Below, piece after piece: positions 37,949-48,367 of a stretch of 64,000 nt of DNA. The translations under genes were made by a program, and so were the position numbers. Within the stretch, counting starts at the first letter, position 1; every line of letters begins with the position of its first letter. The DNA comes from Chersky-299 sp963749535 (GTDB lineage: Bacteria > Actinomycetota > Thermoleophilia > RBG-16-64-13): positions 1 through 64,000 of the forward strand of contig CAVVNF010000018.1 of assembly GCA_963749535.1 (NCBI GenBank), read 5' to 3'. The notes under the pieces are model-generated. The model was not told where the DNA came from. It saw only the letters and a program-made list of their open reading frames with translations, and searched no databases.

Positions 37949-39853
37949 TTACGCAGCTGTATTAGTCGCTCCAAGAAACACTCGCCTCATCTCCTCGAGC
38001 GCGCGGGGATCATCAAGAGTGGAGGGAACGCTGTAGCCCTCCCCGTCCGCGATCTTGCGAATCGTGCCCCGCAGGATCTTGCCGGATCGCGTCTTTGGTA
38101 GTTGCGGGACGACGGCGGCCTGCTTGAACGCCGCGACCGCTCCGATCTGCTGCCGCACCATGGCCCGCAACTCGCCAACTAGCTCATCGGGGTTCCTGAC
38201 GGACCCCGCCTTCAGGACGACGAAGCCGAAGGGCATCTGTCCCTTGAGCTGTCGGCCACGCCCACCACCGCGCACTCGGCCACATCGGGGTGCGTGGCGA
38301 TGACCTCCTCCATGCGCCCGGTGGACAGGCGGTGGCCGGCAACATTGATGACGTCATCCACGCGCCCCATGACGAAGACGTAGCCGTCAGAATCGATGTG
38401 GCCGCCGTCGCCGGTGACGTAGTAGCCCGGGGAAGTCTCGAAGATAGCTGTCCATGAAACCGCTTGTCGTTCTGCCAGAGGGTGGGAGGAGCCAGGCGGA
38501 AGCGGCAGCTTGATGGCCGATGACCTTCCGTGCCGGCGGCACCGGCGTGGCCCGCTGGCGTCGAGGATCTCGCACGTCGTATCCCGGACACCGGCTTGGT
38601 CGGCGAGCCCGCCTTGACGGGCAGCGGCTCGATACCCATGCAGTTGCCCGCGATGGCCCAGCCGGTCTCCGTCTGCCACCAGTGGTCGACGACCGGGATA
38701 CTTCAGGAGTGTCGCTCGGCCCAGTGGTAGGTATCGGGGTCGAGACGCTCGCCGGCCAGGAACAGGTCTGCAGAGCTGGAGATGTCGTATTTCTTCAGAT
38801 AACGCTCCTTCCGGGTCCTCCTTGCTTGATCGCGCGGATGCGCGGTGGGAGCGGTGAACAGGACCTTGACCTTGTGCTCGGCGATAACCCGCCAGAAGGC
38901 GCCGGGATCGGGGGTGCCGACCGGCTTGCCCTCGTAGACGACGGTGGTGCAGCCAGCACAGCAGCGGGGCGTACACGATGTAGGAGTGGCCGACGACCCA
39001 GCCGACGTCGGAGGCGGCCCAGAAGACGTCGCCGGGCTCGATGTCGTAGATGTTCTTCATCGACCACTTCAGCGCGACCGCGTGCCCGCCGTTGTCGCGG
39101 ACCACGCCCTTCGGCTTCCCGGTCGTGCCGGAGGTGTAGAGGATGTACAGCGGGTCGGTTGCGCGCACGCGACGCAGGCAACCGGCGTCGCATGCTGCGC
39201 CATAGCCGTCGCCCAATCGTAGATCCCGGCCTGGGCGCCAACTCGGCGGCCAGCTGCGGGCGCTGAAAGATGACGCAGGCTCGGGCTTGTGTCGACGCTC
39301 GCAGGGCATCGTCCAAGCAGCGGTTTGTAGGCGATCACACCTGCTGGGCTCGATCCCGCAGGAAGCGGACACGATCACCTTCGGCTCGCGTCGTCGATGC
39401 GGCGGCCAGCTCGTGGGCCGCGAATCCACCGAAGACCACCGAGTGGACGGCACCGATCCGGGCGCAGGCCAGCATCGCCACGAGGGCCTCGGGGATCATC
39501 GGCATGTAGATGACGACCCGGTCCCCTTTTTCGACGCCAAGGCCAGTTAGCACCCCGGCGAACTTAGCCACCTGACTCTGAAGTTCGCGATAGGTAAGGC
39601 AAGACGAAGCACCGGTGATGGGACTGTCGTAGATGATGGCCGTCTGCTCGCCCCGACCTTCAAGGACATGCAAATCCACGCAGTTGAAACACGTGTTCAG
39701 CCGAGCCCCGGCGAACCACCGGTGGAACGGGGGATTCGAGTCATCCAAGACACGACGCCAGGGGACGTCCCAGTGGACTGCCGCCGCCGCTTCACCCCAG
39801 AATCCAGCGGGGTCCTTCATGGAACGCTTATAGACTTCGTTGTAGCCGATCAA
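37949..39853 (-). CDS. prpE: PrpE-like acyl-CoA synthetase (many frameshifts)
   Basis: The N-terminal 190 residues are intact: GYNEVYKRSMKDPAGFWGEA, FAGARLNTCFNCVDLHVLEG and GDRVVIYMPMIPEALVAMLA. TTG 39853 behind GGAGAA is the probable start. The AMP-binding core LYILYTSGTTGKPKGVVRDN and AASDVGWVVGHSYIVYAPLL is in another frame. Then come TETGW-like text, GYYVTGDGGHIDSDGYVFVM and the C-terminal KTRSGKILRGTIRKIADG with the catalytic Lys. At least five frame changes separate these. The order and sequences match propionyl-CoA synthetase (PrpE), a subtype of acetyl-CoA synthetase. It would activate a short organic acid with ATP and CoA. Confidence 0.8.
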
Positions 39854-39958
39854 TTCTCCGCAACCAGAACCTTCCCTAGTATCTGTTCGGCTCACCCGTC
39901 TGAGGCCGCAGCGTCCGGACAACCACTGCGGCCTCGGGGGCGAAGGGGGACTACGTAA

Positions 39959-41436
39959 TTAGCCGGTGTAGGGCTGGACGGGACCCTGAACCGTCAGCCA
40001 AGGCGTAATCGGGTTGCTGACGACCTTGAGTTCTACCTTGTACTTGCCCGTGCCTGTCTGCCATTGACCGCCATAGAGCGGGGTCACGATAACGTTTTGG
40101 ACGGGATGCCCCGTTTTAGGCGCTACTGGCAGAGTGAAGTCGATGGGGCCAAAAACCGTGTCTTGCAGTTTAGTCGCGACCAACGCTTGGAGGATGGATT
40201 CTTTGTCATCGATGTTCGTGGTTCGTTTCAACGTGTCGATCGCCACTTCCAGATGGGTCATCTCACCGATGGGTTGCTCCCACTGCCGGTTGAGCTGGGC
40301 TTCGAATGCGTCAGCAAGTTGCTGGCAGGTTTGGCCGACGAGCCCGGACTTAAACGGATAGGTGGGATGCCACCACTGGTTGCCGGCGACATTGAGGCCA
40401 ACATCGCCGATGGACTCTATCCCCCCGGGAATAGCGTGGATTTCTCGATCACACATATCTTCGGAGTGAACCCTTGCTGCTTGGCCTGCTGCAGGACCAC
40501 GCCCAGGGTCGGCGGAAGGGTGAGACCAAGGAGCACTTCGGCACCCGCGCCCTTGAAGGCGTTTATGATCGAGGTGAAGTCTTCCGCCGCGTCGTCGAAC
40601 GGGCCTCCGTCGACCAGTTTGAATCCGGCGGCCTTAAGGATTCCCGGCCAGTACGCTCTAAGGGCTGCGCCGTCGGCGTCATTCGGCCATAGACCTCCGA
40701 CCACCTTGTTAGTCTGGAACCCGTTAATCATGTTCATGTTGACGGCAATCTCTCGTTCGAGCCCCAGCAAAGGTGATAGGTCCACTTATAGACCGTGTTG
40801 ATCTTCCCGCCCGAGCGGGCCATGAGCCACGCTTCCCAGGGGCAGTTGTCTGTGATGGTCGGCACGCCCAGGGACTCGCCCTGGGTAGTGATCGGGATGA
40901 CCATGTCTGGGCCCGCGTCACCCACGAGGATGTCCACGTTGTCGTTTGTGATCAGGTCGCCAGCCACCTGACCAGCCCGGTTTGAATCCGACTGCGAGTC
41001 TTTTCGGAGGATGGTGATCTTGTGAGTCTTGCCGTCTCCGAGAACTATGCCATCGCCCAAGACCCCATTTATGACCCCGAGGATGAAATCTCCCGCGACT
41101 GCGTGCTCCTCCATCGATCCGGTCACCGGCTCCACCCAGCCGATCTTGACCTCGCGCCCCACTTCGGCGGCGGTCGTGACAGTCGCGCTCGAGCTTGTGG
41201 TCGCCTCGCTGCTCGCAGTCGTTGCAACCGAGCTGGCGGTCGTCGCGGCAGTCGTGGCCGCAGTCGTCGTAGTCGTGCCGCCACAGGCAACAAGGGCGCC
41301 GCCCAACCCAGCACCAAGACCGACAGCCGCTCCCGCTACCCCGGCCAGTTTGAGGAACTCGCGCCTACTTACTCTCTTCCCTTCACTGAGACCCACTTGC
41401 CCCGCGGCCGGATCCTGTGTCTTTCTTCTCCTGCAT
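39959..41436 (-). CDS. Branched-chain-type periplasmic-binding lipoprotein (frameshifted)
   Basis: ATG 41436 is preceded by GGGGGGAGGAAAA. After an early indel the frame shows a twin-arginine motif SRREFLKLAGVAGAAVG and a lipobox ending GALVAC, then a Thr/Ala/Ser linker (about 35 residues). The mature part is a type I periplasmic-binding fold like LivJ: VKIGWVEPVTGSMEEHAVAG, then NVDILVGDAGPDMVIP, LAGFKLVDGG-like text, and the C-terminal IESIGDVGLNVAGNQWWHPT. Breaks lie near 40780 and 40440. It should bind an amino acid or organic acid outside the membrane. No permease or ATPase is beside it, so it is orphan in this region. Confidence 0.75.
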
Positions 41437-41680
41437 TTTTCCTCCCCCCTCAGCTTGTGCTCAGATGATTCCAGACTGGGGCTGTCCCCGGTTCCCCACG
41501 CAACTGGGCAGACCTCAACCGGACCAAGAGACTCCCTTATCCGTCTGATAGTATCTTTTAATACCATCCGCAGAGTTAGCGCTCAAACACAAAGCGCCTT
41601 CGCGCTCATCCCCTGGTAACAGATAATACACACCGTAGATTGCCGGCGGAGAATGTCAATACCTTCCTACGCTTGACCGC

Positions 41681-42649
41681 TCACGCCTCGGCCGACAACT
41701 CCCCAGGCCCGGCCGGCACCTGCGGGAACGGGAAAGCAAAAGGTGGGTTCGCCGCCAGTGTCCTGAGCAGGGGTTCGTATGTCTCTATGTCGGCTTCAAT
41801 ATTCAACTCGCCCCGATAGATGGCCTGGATTGCAACAAAGGCCTCAAAATTTGTCCAGAGATAATCCTCGGCCGAATACTCCTGGTCCCATGACAGCCTC
41901 ATGGCTGAGTTCTCTAGAACACCCAGGAGGGCATAGGCCATCATGTCGTCGCTGGTGCGGGGGGACCCTGCGCCAGATTGCCGGAGCGATACAAGATCAC
42001 TAAAGATGGGCCGGGTGAGTGTCTGGTAGGTGCGAATGAAGAGCTCCTTTGTCTTCTCGTCTGTGCCCAAGGCCTCAGCCCTCACAAAGGTCAGCATCTC
42101 CGGGCTGACGTTTCGCACTCCAAGGAACCCAATCACCCGCATCATGTGGCGCTTGACCAGGTCCGGTTCGGCCAGGATGCGCTCTTCTGTGTACTGCAAG
42201 GTGCGCTCGACCAGGGTCTCTACCACTTCGATGAAGAGCTCGCGTTTTGAGGGAAAGTACCGGTACAGAGTGAGGGGACCAACCCCAGACTGAGAGGCGA
42301 TGTCGGCCATGCGCGTGCCGGTGTAGCCTTGCTCCGCAAAATGACGCGACGCGGTTTCTAGGATCAAGTTCCGTGTGGCCGCGGTCTGCTCGGCCGCCAG
42401 GTCAATCTCGTCCGCCTCGGTGGGCTCTCCATTCGCGTCTAACTGCCTCCGTATGTCCTCGAGTGACAACCCTTCGTCCTTGAGCTCTCGTATACGACCA
42501 AGACGAGCGAGGTGGCGCGACCCATACACCGCCGGCCCTCCACCCGTCCTCTTGGCAGGTGGCAGCAAGCCTTCGCGCAGGTAGTGATAGATCGTAGTTC
42601 TAGGGAAACCGGAGGCTTTCTCCAGCCCTGAAATGCCGAGCATCTGCAT
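41681..42649 (-). CDS. MerR-TetR two-headed transcriptional regulator
   Basis: From ATG 42649 (GGGAGAT seven bases upstream) the protein has 322 residues. Residues about 1-65 are a MerR-type winged helix (LGISGLEKASGFPRTTIYHY, VYGSRHLARLGRIRELKDEG). Residues about 90-140 are a TetR helix-turn-helix (ILETASRHFAEQGYTGTRMA, VGPLTLYRYFPSKRELFIEV). The rest is a TetR-type ligand-binding helical domain. Two DNA-binding heads in one polypeptide is unusual. It sits between the transporter and the substrate-binding protein, so it likely controls the operon in response to a substrate or CoA ester. The frame is intact. Confidence 0.85.
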   Translation of the reverse strand: MQMLGISGLEKASGFPRTTIYHYLREGLLPPAKRTGGGPAVYGSRHLARLGRIRELKDEGLSLEDIRRQLDANGEPTEADEIDLAAEQTAATRNLILETASRHFAEQGYTGTRMADIASQSGVGPLTLYRYFPSKRELFIEVVETLVERTLQYTEERILAEPDLVKRHMMRVIGFLGVRNVSPEMLTFVRAEALGTDEKTKELFIRTYQTLTRPIFSDLVSLRQSGAGSPRTSDDMMAYALLGVLENSAMRLSWDQEYSAEDYLWTNFEAFVAIQAIYRGELNIEADIETYEPLLRTLAANPPFAFPFPQVPAGPGELSAEA

Positions 42650-42750
42650 GCGATATCTCCCGAAAAATGGCCCCTGGGTAACCGGAGAAGATATGTGGGC
42701 GACGCCCACTTTAGGCTATTGGGGGGCGGCTTGCCAGGGCCGATCGCCCC

Positions 42751-43377
42751 CTATCGTCCCCGATCGGACCTCCAGAGAGGATTGCCGAGCGGGATGAGAG
42801 TCCGGCCAGACATCGTGTTGATGAGTATGCCGGCCGCTCCATAGAAGGACGAGGCGGCGACCAACAGTAAGAAAATCCCGACCAGCTTGGTCGGAGTTTT
42901 CGCCATGATGTTAAGAACAAGGGTGAGAATGGCCAGGTCTATGAAGACGAGAACCGCAAAGAGAGTCTTGTTGGTCATGGCCGAAGCGACCGTTAGAATC
43001 AAGCTGAAAACGAGGAAGCCGATAAGGCCGTAGGCGTAATGAGTGATGTCGAACTTGGCGCCGGTGAAAATGGTGATGAACAGTGTCAGGGAGACCGAAT
43101 ACCAGAGGAGCGAGTAGGTCGTGAATGCAGTGGCCCCGAACATGTTGTTCCTGCGGAAATCGATCAGGCCGGCGACGAGCTGGGCTGTAGCTCCCATGAA
43201 AAGCGTCCAAGGAATCATGAGCGACTTTGCCGCGCCCGAAGCCAGGCCTAGATCCCCTGACGCCAGCACGAGCGCAGCCACTGCAAGCCCGGTCAGCCCG
43301 AGGACCGCCGGATCAGCGGCGGAGGCCCTCGGCTTTATCTCAGTGGTGAGAAACGGACTTTCCGGACTGTCGGCCAC
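42751..43377 (-). CDS. GPR1/FUN34/SatP-family acetate-type transporter
   Basis: GTG 43377 lies behind GGGGAGGGA. The protein has six hydrophobic segments, beginning ADPAVLGLTGLAVAALVLAS, the family's NPAPLGL-like start, and contains RRNNMFGATAFTTYSLLWYS, the best family signature. SatP-type proteins carry acetate, succinate or other short acids with protons. It is the first gene of the minus-strand catabolic set and probably imports its substrate. The frame is intact. Confidence 0.85.
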   Translation of the reverse strand: MADSPESPFLTTEIKPRASAADPAVLGLTGLAVAALVLASGDLGLASGAAKSLMIPWTLFMGATAQLVAGLIDFRRNNMFGATAFTTYSLLWYSVSLTLFITIFTGAKFDITHYAYGLIGFLVFSLILTVASAMTNKTLFAVLVFIDLAILTLVLNIMAKTPTKLVGIFLLLVAASSFYGAAGILINTMSGRTLIPLGNPLWRSDRGR

Positions 43378-43649
43378 TTGTCCCTCCCCGATGCGGCTGT
43401 TGTGCAAGGTAGTCGAGATCGCACTGACGATTCAGGCTCAGCGACTCTTGCGTTAATATTGAGTGATACTAACCGTAGATTAACCGACCAGCAAAGTCAA
43501 GCCCCCAAAAGTGATCTCGCTTCCCCCCTCCAGCCGGAGGTTGTGGATGGACGGCGCGAGTCAGAATCAGACAAAATCAGACAGGATTGGACGAACTTTT
43601 CGTGGGCAGCTGCGGGCAAGAGGGGTTCTGGTGCTTACTTCCCAAAAGT

Positions 43650-43674
43650 AAAGCCCCGCTTGTGACGGGGCTTT
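43650..43674 (-). terminator. Intrinsic terminator after tRNA-fMet
   Basis: AAAGCCCCG (43650-43658) pairs perfectly with CGGGGCTTT (43666-43674), with a 7-base loop. On the minus strand, downstream of the tRNA, the stem is followed by ACTTTTGG. The stem is strong although the T tract is short. It lies six bases from the tRNA 3' end. Confidence 0.75.
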
Positions 43675-43679
43675 CGAGG

Positions 43680-43753
<74 letters not shown>

Positions 43754-43983
43754 CCGTTCAGGAAAGCGGAGTATAGCACAGCAGAAGGCACCCCCTCGCC
43801 GCCCGGCCGCCAATGCAAAACCTAAGTCCTGTCGCGCATCTTGCGCTGAGTCGATAAAATGCCTCTGGTCCTCGGCGCTTCGTGCCGATAATCAATTCGT
43901 ACTCTTAAGGGTAACTCTGGTGCTGCTGCGTGCATCAGGCTAGGAGTTGTGGAACGCCTGACGTGAAGCCGAGAACCGGATAT

Positions 43984-45175
43984 ATGAGCCGCAACTATTG
44001 CGGCAAGCGTGGCTGCTCGTTCCGGGGATGGGCGCCCGCCATGGTTCCGGTAGCGGCAGCTTTCTTGGCGGTCGCCCTGTGCCTTGTGACCATGGCCTTC
44101 GCGGCCCCACCGGCATCTGCCGCTGCGGACACTGTCATTCTCCAGGGTCAGGCCAAGGTTCAGGTGGATTCTCTGCGCGACCAGGCTGCCGCGGTCCAGG
44201 CAGATATCGATTCGTTGGACCAGCAGATCGAGCAACTCGACGAGAGCTACAACCAACTGTCTCTACAGGTCGACAGCATCAACCAGCAGATGGCCGACCT
44301 CCGCAGGCAACTCGACGCCGCCCAGGCGGACCACGACTACCGCGTCCGGATGGTGGACGACAGGCTGGTCGCCTATCTACAAGGCCGGCGGGCGTGATCA
44401 GTTCTTACAGATTCTGATGCTATCGAACGGCCTCAGCGATTTCATCAGCCGTGTCAGGATCGTTGCCTCCCTCGCCGAGCAGGACGACCGACTTGTCGAC
44501 AACTTGAATGAGAGCACTGGCCAGATCGACGTGATCCTCAAGGAGATCGACGCCCAGAAGCTGGAGGAAGTGGACGCGCGCCAGCAGATGGACGATACGC
44601 TGCAGCTCAGCCAATTGAAGCTGGCGGAGCGCCAGACCACCTTGGCCGGTCTCAACACGCAGATCGCCGCCATCATCGAGCAGGAGAAGCAGCGGCAGAT
44701 CGAGGAGCAGAAGAGGCTCCAAGCGCAACTCATGGCGGGAATAGGCTACTGGGCTCACTATAACGGCCCCCTCCCGCAGAATAGCGACGCCGTCCTCAAC
44801 CAGGTGGTCCAGACGGCAGCAGCCTACCTCGGGATCCCCTATGTATGGGCGGGCGACAGGCCCTCCACCGGTTTTGACTGCTCAGGGTTCACGCAATACG
44901 TCTTCGCGCAGCACGGCGTCGATCTGCCCCATTACTCCGGATATCAAGCAGCCATGGGCGTCCCTGTGGACCTAAAAGACATACAAGCTGGAGATCTGGT
45001 CGCCTTCGGCAATCCCGTCTACCACGTGGGGCTCTACATCGGCGACGGCGAGTTCATCCAAGCGCCGCATACCGGTGACGTGGTCAAGATCTCCATGCTT
45101 AGCGAGCGCAGGGACCTTTCAGCCATCCGCCGTTTCCCGCTGAAGGCTCGGGTGGGTCCTCCCGCCGTCAGCTAG
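43984..45175 (+). CDS. Secreted NlpC/P60 peptidoglycan hydrolase with coiled-coil (one frameshift)
   Basis: A signal peptide (AFLAVALCLVTMAFAAPPAS) is followed by a long coiled coil (LRDQAAAVQADIDSLDQQIE and beyond, to about residue 260), as in RipA/CwlO-type hydrolases. A one-base indel near 44390 splits the coil; without it YKAGGRDQFLQILML joins the halves. The C-terminal NlpC/P60 domain has the catalytic Cys in STGFDCSGFTQYVFAQHG, His in YHVGLYIGDGEF and a third residue in QAPHTGD. It should cleave peptide bonds in peptidoglycan stems, with the coil controlling access or binding FtsEX-type partners. ATG 43984 is the most natural start. Confidence 0.85.
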
Positions 45176-45220
45176 TCGGGAAGCATTTACCCCTCCGCAC
45201 GCATCGTCTAGAATGGGCGC

Positions 45221-45529
45221 ATGAATCTGATAATGATCATCATGATTTGCGTAGGCTGCGCCATGGGGCTGGCCGGCTTGGTCTACCTGGCGATACGCGC
45301 GCTTGCTTTGGTAAAGGCCGCGAAGAAGGCTGGGAGCGCGGTCACGACGCAGGTGCAAGCCCTCATCCGCGGCGGGCGGCTACTCGTCCCCCGGTTCCAA
45401 GAACTCCAGGCCAAACAAAAGGCAATGGCCGACCAGCTTCAGCGCTTGTCGGCCACTACGGAAGATCTGCGTCTCCTGAGAGATGAGCTGAACAGGGCCA
45501 CGGGTTTAGTGACCCACATCAAGTCCTAG
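45221..45529 (+). CDS. Small membrane-anchored coiled-coil protein
   Basis: The 102-residue protein has one N-terminal membrane helix (IMIIMICVGCAMGLAGLVYL) and a long charged helix (LQAKQKAMADQLQRLSATTE). Type and size resemble small cell-envelope proteins downstream of cell-wall hydrolases, but I recognise no family. Its stop overlaps the end of the convergent NifU-like gene by a few bases. Confidence 0.5.
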   Translation: MNLIMIIMICVGCAMGLAGLVYLAIRALALVKAAKKAGSAVTTQVQALIRGGRLLVPRFQELQAKQKAMADQLQRLSATTEDLRLLRDELNRATGLVTHIKS

Positions 45530-45750
45530 ACGGCTTCGACCTCGGTCACTTCCGGCACTTCCTCTTTGAGCACCCGCTCTACGCCCATGCGCAGGGTCAT
45601 CTGCGACATCGGACAGCTTCCGCAGGCACCGACCAGCTTGACCTTGACAACGCCGGTCGCCTCGTCGACGTCAATCAACTCGATGTTTCCGCCGTCGTTC
45701 TGCAGGGCAGGCCGGATCAGGTCGAGGGCCTTCTCCACTTGCTCTTTCAT
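45526..45750 (-). CDS. NifU C-terminal-like iron-sulfur scaffold
   Basis: From ATG 45750 (GGAGG five bases upstream) the protein has 74 residues. It shows the NifU/Nfu domain with both ligand Cys in KLVGACGSCPMSQMTLRMGV, preceded by LIRPALQNDGGNIELIDVDE. Nfu-type proteins carry and deliver [4Fe-4S] clusters. It could serve the iron-sulfur enzymes of this genome, including the hydrogenase locus, but the position gives no direct link. Confidence 0.9.
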   Translation of the reverse strand: MKEQVEKALDLIRPALQNDGGNIELIDVDEATGVVKVKLVGACGSCPMSQMTLRMGVERVLKEEVPEVTEVEAV

Positions 45751-45910
45751 CGCTTCCTCCACTCTTCATTGACTAGCCGGGCCCCTTGAAGCCCGCTTTT
45801 CATGGGCCTCCGAGGGGTCCGGCTATAATCCGCACTAATCTTATCTAGTTTCTCACACTAGCGCGGCTGCGCCCACCTCTAGCCGGCGCATTTCCCGCGT
45901 GCGGGCGGGC

Positions 45911-47095
45911 TCAGACCTTGATGATCGTCGCGATGCCCTGGCCGCCACCGATGCACATGGTAGCGAGACCGTAGGTGCCGCCTTCTTGCTTGAGCGCATA
46001 GATGAGGGTAGTTAGGATCCGCGCACCGGAGGCACCGATCGGATGACCGAGGGCGATGGCGCCACCGTAGAGGTTGGCTTTCTTCAGGTCGAGCGGCAGT
46101 TCCTGTGCCACGGCCAGGGCCTGAGCGGCGAAGGCCTCGTTCGCTTCGAAGACGTCGATCTGGTCGAGCGTCATGCCCGCTTTGTCCAAGACCTTCCTGG
46201 TGGCGTAGTACGGACCCATGCCCATGTACTTGGGATCGAGGCCGGCCGATGCGTACGCAACCAGGGTGGCCAGTGGCTTGAGCCCGTGTCTTCTCCGCGT
46301 ATGCCCGGGAGGCGATCACCAAAGCGCGACACCGGCGTCGTTGATACCTGAGGCATTGCCGGCGGTCACGCAGCCGTCTTTCTTGAAGGCGGGACGCAGT
46401 TTGGCAAGACCCTCAAGGGTCGTGTCACCCCGGAAGTGCTCGTCGGTGTCGAAGATCTTGGGGTCACCCTTGCGCTGGGGGATCTCCACGGGAACGATCT
46501 CCGCCTTGAACTTGCCGGCGGCGCTGGCCGCCGCGGCGCGCAGCTGGCTCTCGAGCGCGAATTCGTCCTGCATCTCTCGAGTGATGCCATAGCGTTCGGC
46601 AACGTTCTCCGCTGTTAAGCCCATGTGGATCTTGTTGATGCCGCACGTGAGCCCGTCGACGAGGACGTCGTCAACAAGGGTGGCGTCGCCGAGGCGGAAC
46701 CCCATCCGCGCTCCAGGCAAGATATGCGGGGCCATGGTCATATTCTCGATGCCACCCGCAACTATCACTTCAGCGTCGCCGGCGGTGATGGCCTGTGCAG
46801 CGAGGTGCACCGCCTTCATCCCGGAGCCGCACACCTTGTTGATAGTGATCGCCGGAGTCTCCTCAGGAAGGCCAGCGGCCAGCCAGGCTTGGCGGGCCGA
46901 GTTCTGGCCCAGGCCTGCTTGGAGAACATTGCCGAGGATCACCTCGTCTATTTCTTCCGCCGCCACACCGGCCCGTTTCAGGGCCTCGGGGATGACGATC
47001 GCACCCAGCTTGGTCGCCGGGATCTCAGAGAGAGAGCCGAGAAAACGGCCCACAGGCGTGCGGCATGCACTAAGGATCACAACATCGGGGGACAA
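45911..47095 (-). CDS. atoB: Acetyl-CoA acetyltransferase (thiolase, frameshifted)
   Basis: TTG 47095 has AAAGGAG six bases upstream and gives LSPDVVILSACRTPVGRFLG. The first 260 residues are intact with the nucleophile Cys in INKVCGSGMKAVHLAAQAIT. Two indels near 46318 and 46270 follow. The last 100 residues are intact and contain DVFEANEAFAAQALAVAQEL, GGAIALGHPIGASGARIL and the C-terminal Cys of LATMCIGGGQG. All thiolase II motifs are present, unlike the SCPx-type thiolase at 32-33 kb. It likely interconverts acetyl-CoA and acetoacetyl-CoA, for which acetoacetate released by the BKACE could be a source. Confidence 0.85.
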
Positions 47096-47314
47096 AGGAT
47101 CTCCTTTCCTTCTGCCTACAGAAATGCGGCCGTGCAAAGACATGTCTTCTTGTCTCGCGCGGCCCGAAAGAGTCTAGCTTTGGAAAAGATACCACTCCTC
47201 GCGCCCGCCGGTCCGCTGGGCGCGACCGAAGACACCGGATGGCGCCGTCTTGTTCTGACTCGTCGCCGAGGTTTGCCGCTGGAACGGACCCCTCGCAGGC
47301 TGTTCTTCAGCAGC

Positions 47315-47584
47315 CTAGGCCAGATCGGGATGGTGGCCGGCCCATGGCCGTGGCCCGGCCAGCGCATGCGAGATTTCGACGCCGTTCGAGCCCAGCAACT
47401 GCACGACATCCGGCGTCATCGGCCAGAAATCCTGCTCTCTCTCGCTGCCTTCCCCGTTCACGCTCGACACATAGTGAGCCGTCACACGGAGCTCACCGTC
47501 CACGTCGTCCGCTAGGACCTGATAGCCCCGTCCAAGCCATTCCTCCAGCTTGATCTGGTACTCACGGAGAACGACCGGGTCCAT
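47315..47584 (-). CDS. Small hypothetical protein
   Basis: ATG 47584 has an ideal RBS (AAGGAGG, 5 bases). The 89-residue protein, MDPVVLREYQIKLEEWLGRG, then YQVLADDVDGELRVTAHYVS, is soluble and beta-rich after a first helix. No family is recognised. The C-terminal 20 residues (GPRPWAGHHP) may be an out-of-frame tail. Confidence 0.5.
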   Translation of the reverse strand: MDPVVLREYQIKLEEWLGRGYQVLADDVDGELRVTAHYVSSVNGEGSEREQDFWPMTPDVVQLLGSNGVEISHALAGPRPWAGHHPDLA

Positions 47585-47833
47585 GGCGCCTCCTTTTTCT
47601 CGCTAGGCGACCGCAATGGCCGCGTCTTCTCTCGTTTCTAACCGCTGTGGCGTAACCCCAAACCAAATCTCGGGGCACCGGCCGCCGTGTGGTCAGACTG
47701 ATCAGCCTGTTCCATCTTCGGACCGGCCGGGCCACGTTCGCGCCACGGCCGGGCCACGATCGAGTGATGGTCTGACCTGCACCGGTGCTCCGACACAGGT
47801 CCGGTCTCACGCTCGCATCGGCTGAAGCGACGG

Positions 47834-48289
47834 TCAGCTCGCCAACGCCTCTCGTTGCCGCCAGCCGGCGCTGAATAGAAAGAGCAGCGCGGATGTGCGC
47901 CCCAGATGGGTGAATACCTTGGAAAGTCCATCCGCAGTCACATCGAGGTCTACGTCGGCGCCGGAATCTTTCAGAAAAACATGAAAGGATTTGGACGCCT
48001 TGGCTGTTTCCACGAAGGTCTGGGCGTTCTTGATCACCGCCTCGATCTTCCGGCGGTTACGGATGACGCTAGGGTCGGCAAGGAGTCTCCCGACGTCCGC
48101 CTCGCCCATGAGTCTCACCTTCTGGGGATCGAACCCCTGGAAGGCCTCCCGCATGGATTCCCACCTCGCCTCCACCACCTTCGGGCCCAGCCCGGCCGAG
48201 AACACGGCTCTGGCCAGGAGGTCGAAGTACGCGTTGTCAGATCGCGGGTATTCGCCTGCCCGCTGCATCCACGGCTGCTTCTCGAACAT
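47834..48289 (-). CDS. DNA-3-methyladenine glycosylase I-like protein
   Basis: The 151-residue protein starts at ATG 48289 behind GGAGGAG. It resembles the TagI family of the HhH-GPD superfamily: YPRSDNAYFDLLARAVFSAG, MREAFQGFDPQKVRLMG and LLADPSVIRNRRKIEAVIKN. The family removes alkylated adenine from DNA. It is shorter than E. coli Tag (187 residues) and lacks the Cys/His zinc snap, so activity is uncertain. It lies beside a DNA-alkylation-repair fragment, suggesting a small repair locus. Confidence 0.65.
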   Translation of the reverse strand: MFEKQPWMQRAGEYPRSDNAYFDLLARAVFSAGLGPKVVEARWESMREAFQGFDPQKVRLMGEADVGRLLADPSVIRNRRKIEAVIKNAQTFVETAKASKSFHVFLKDSGADVDLDVTADGLSKVFTHLGRTSALLFLFSAGWRQREALAS

Positions 48290-48367
48290 GCCCTCCTCCT
48301 TCTCGTGGGAACGTGCGAGACGAGGGTAGCTGCGGCACGAGTCGCTGTATGTACAACGGAGGTTGGG

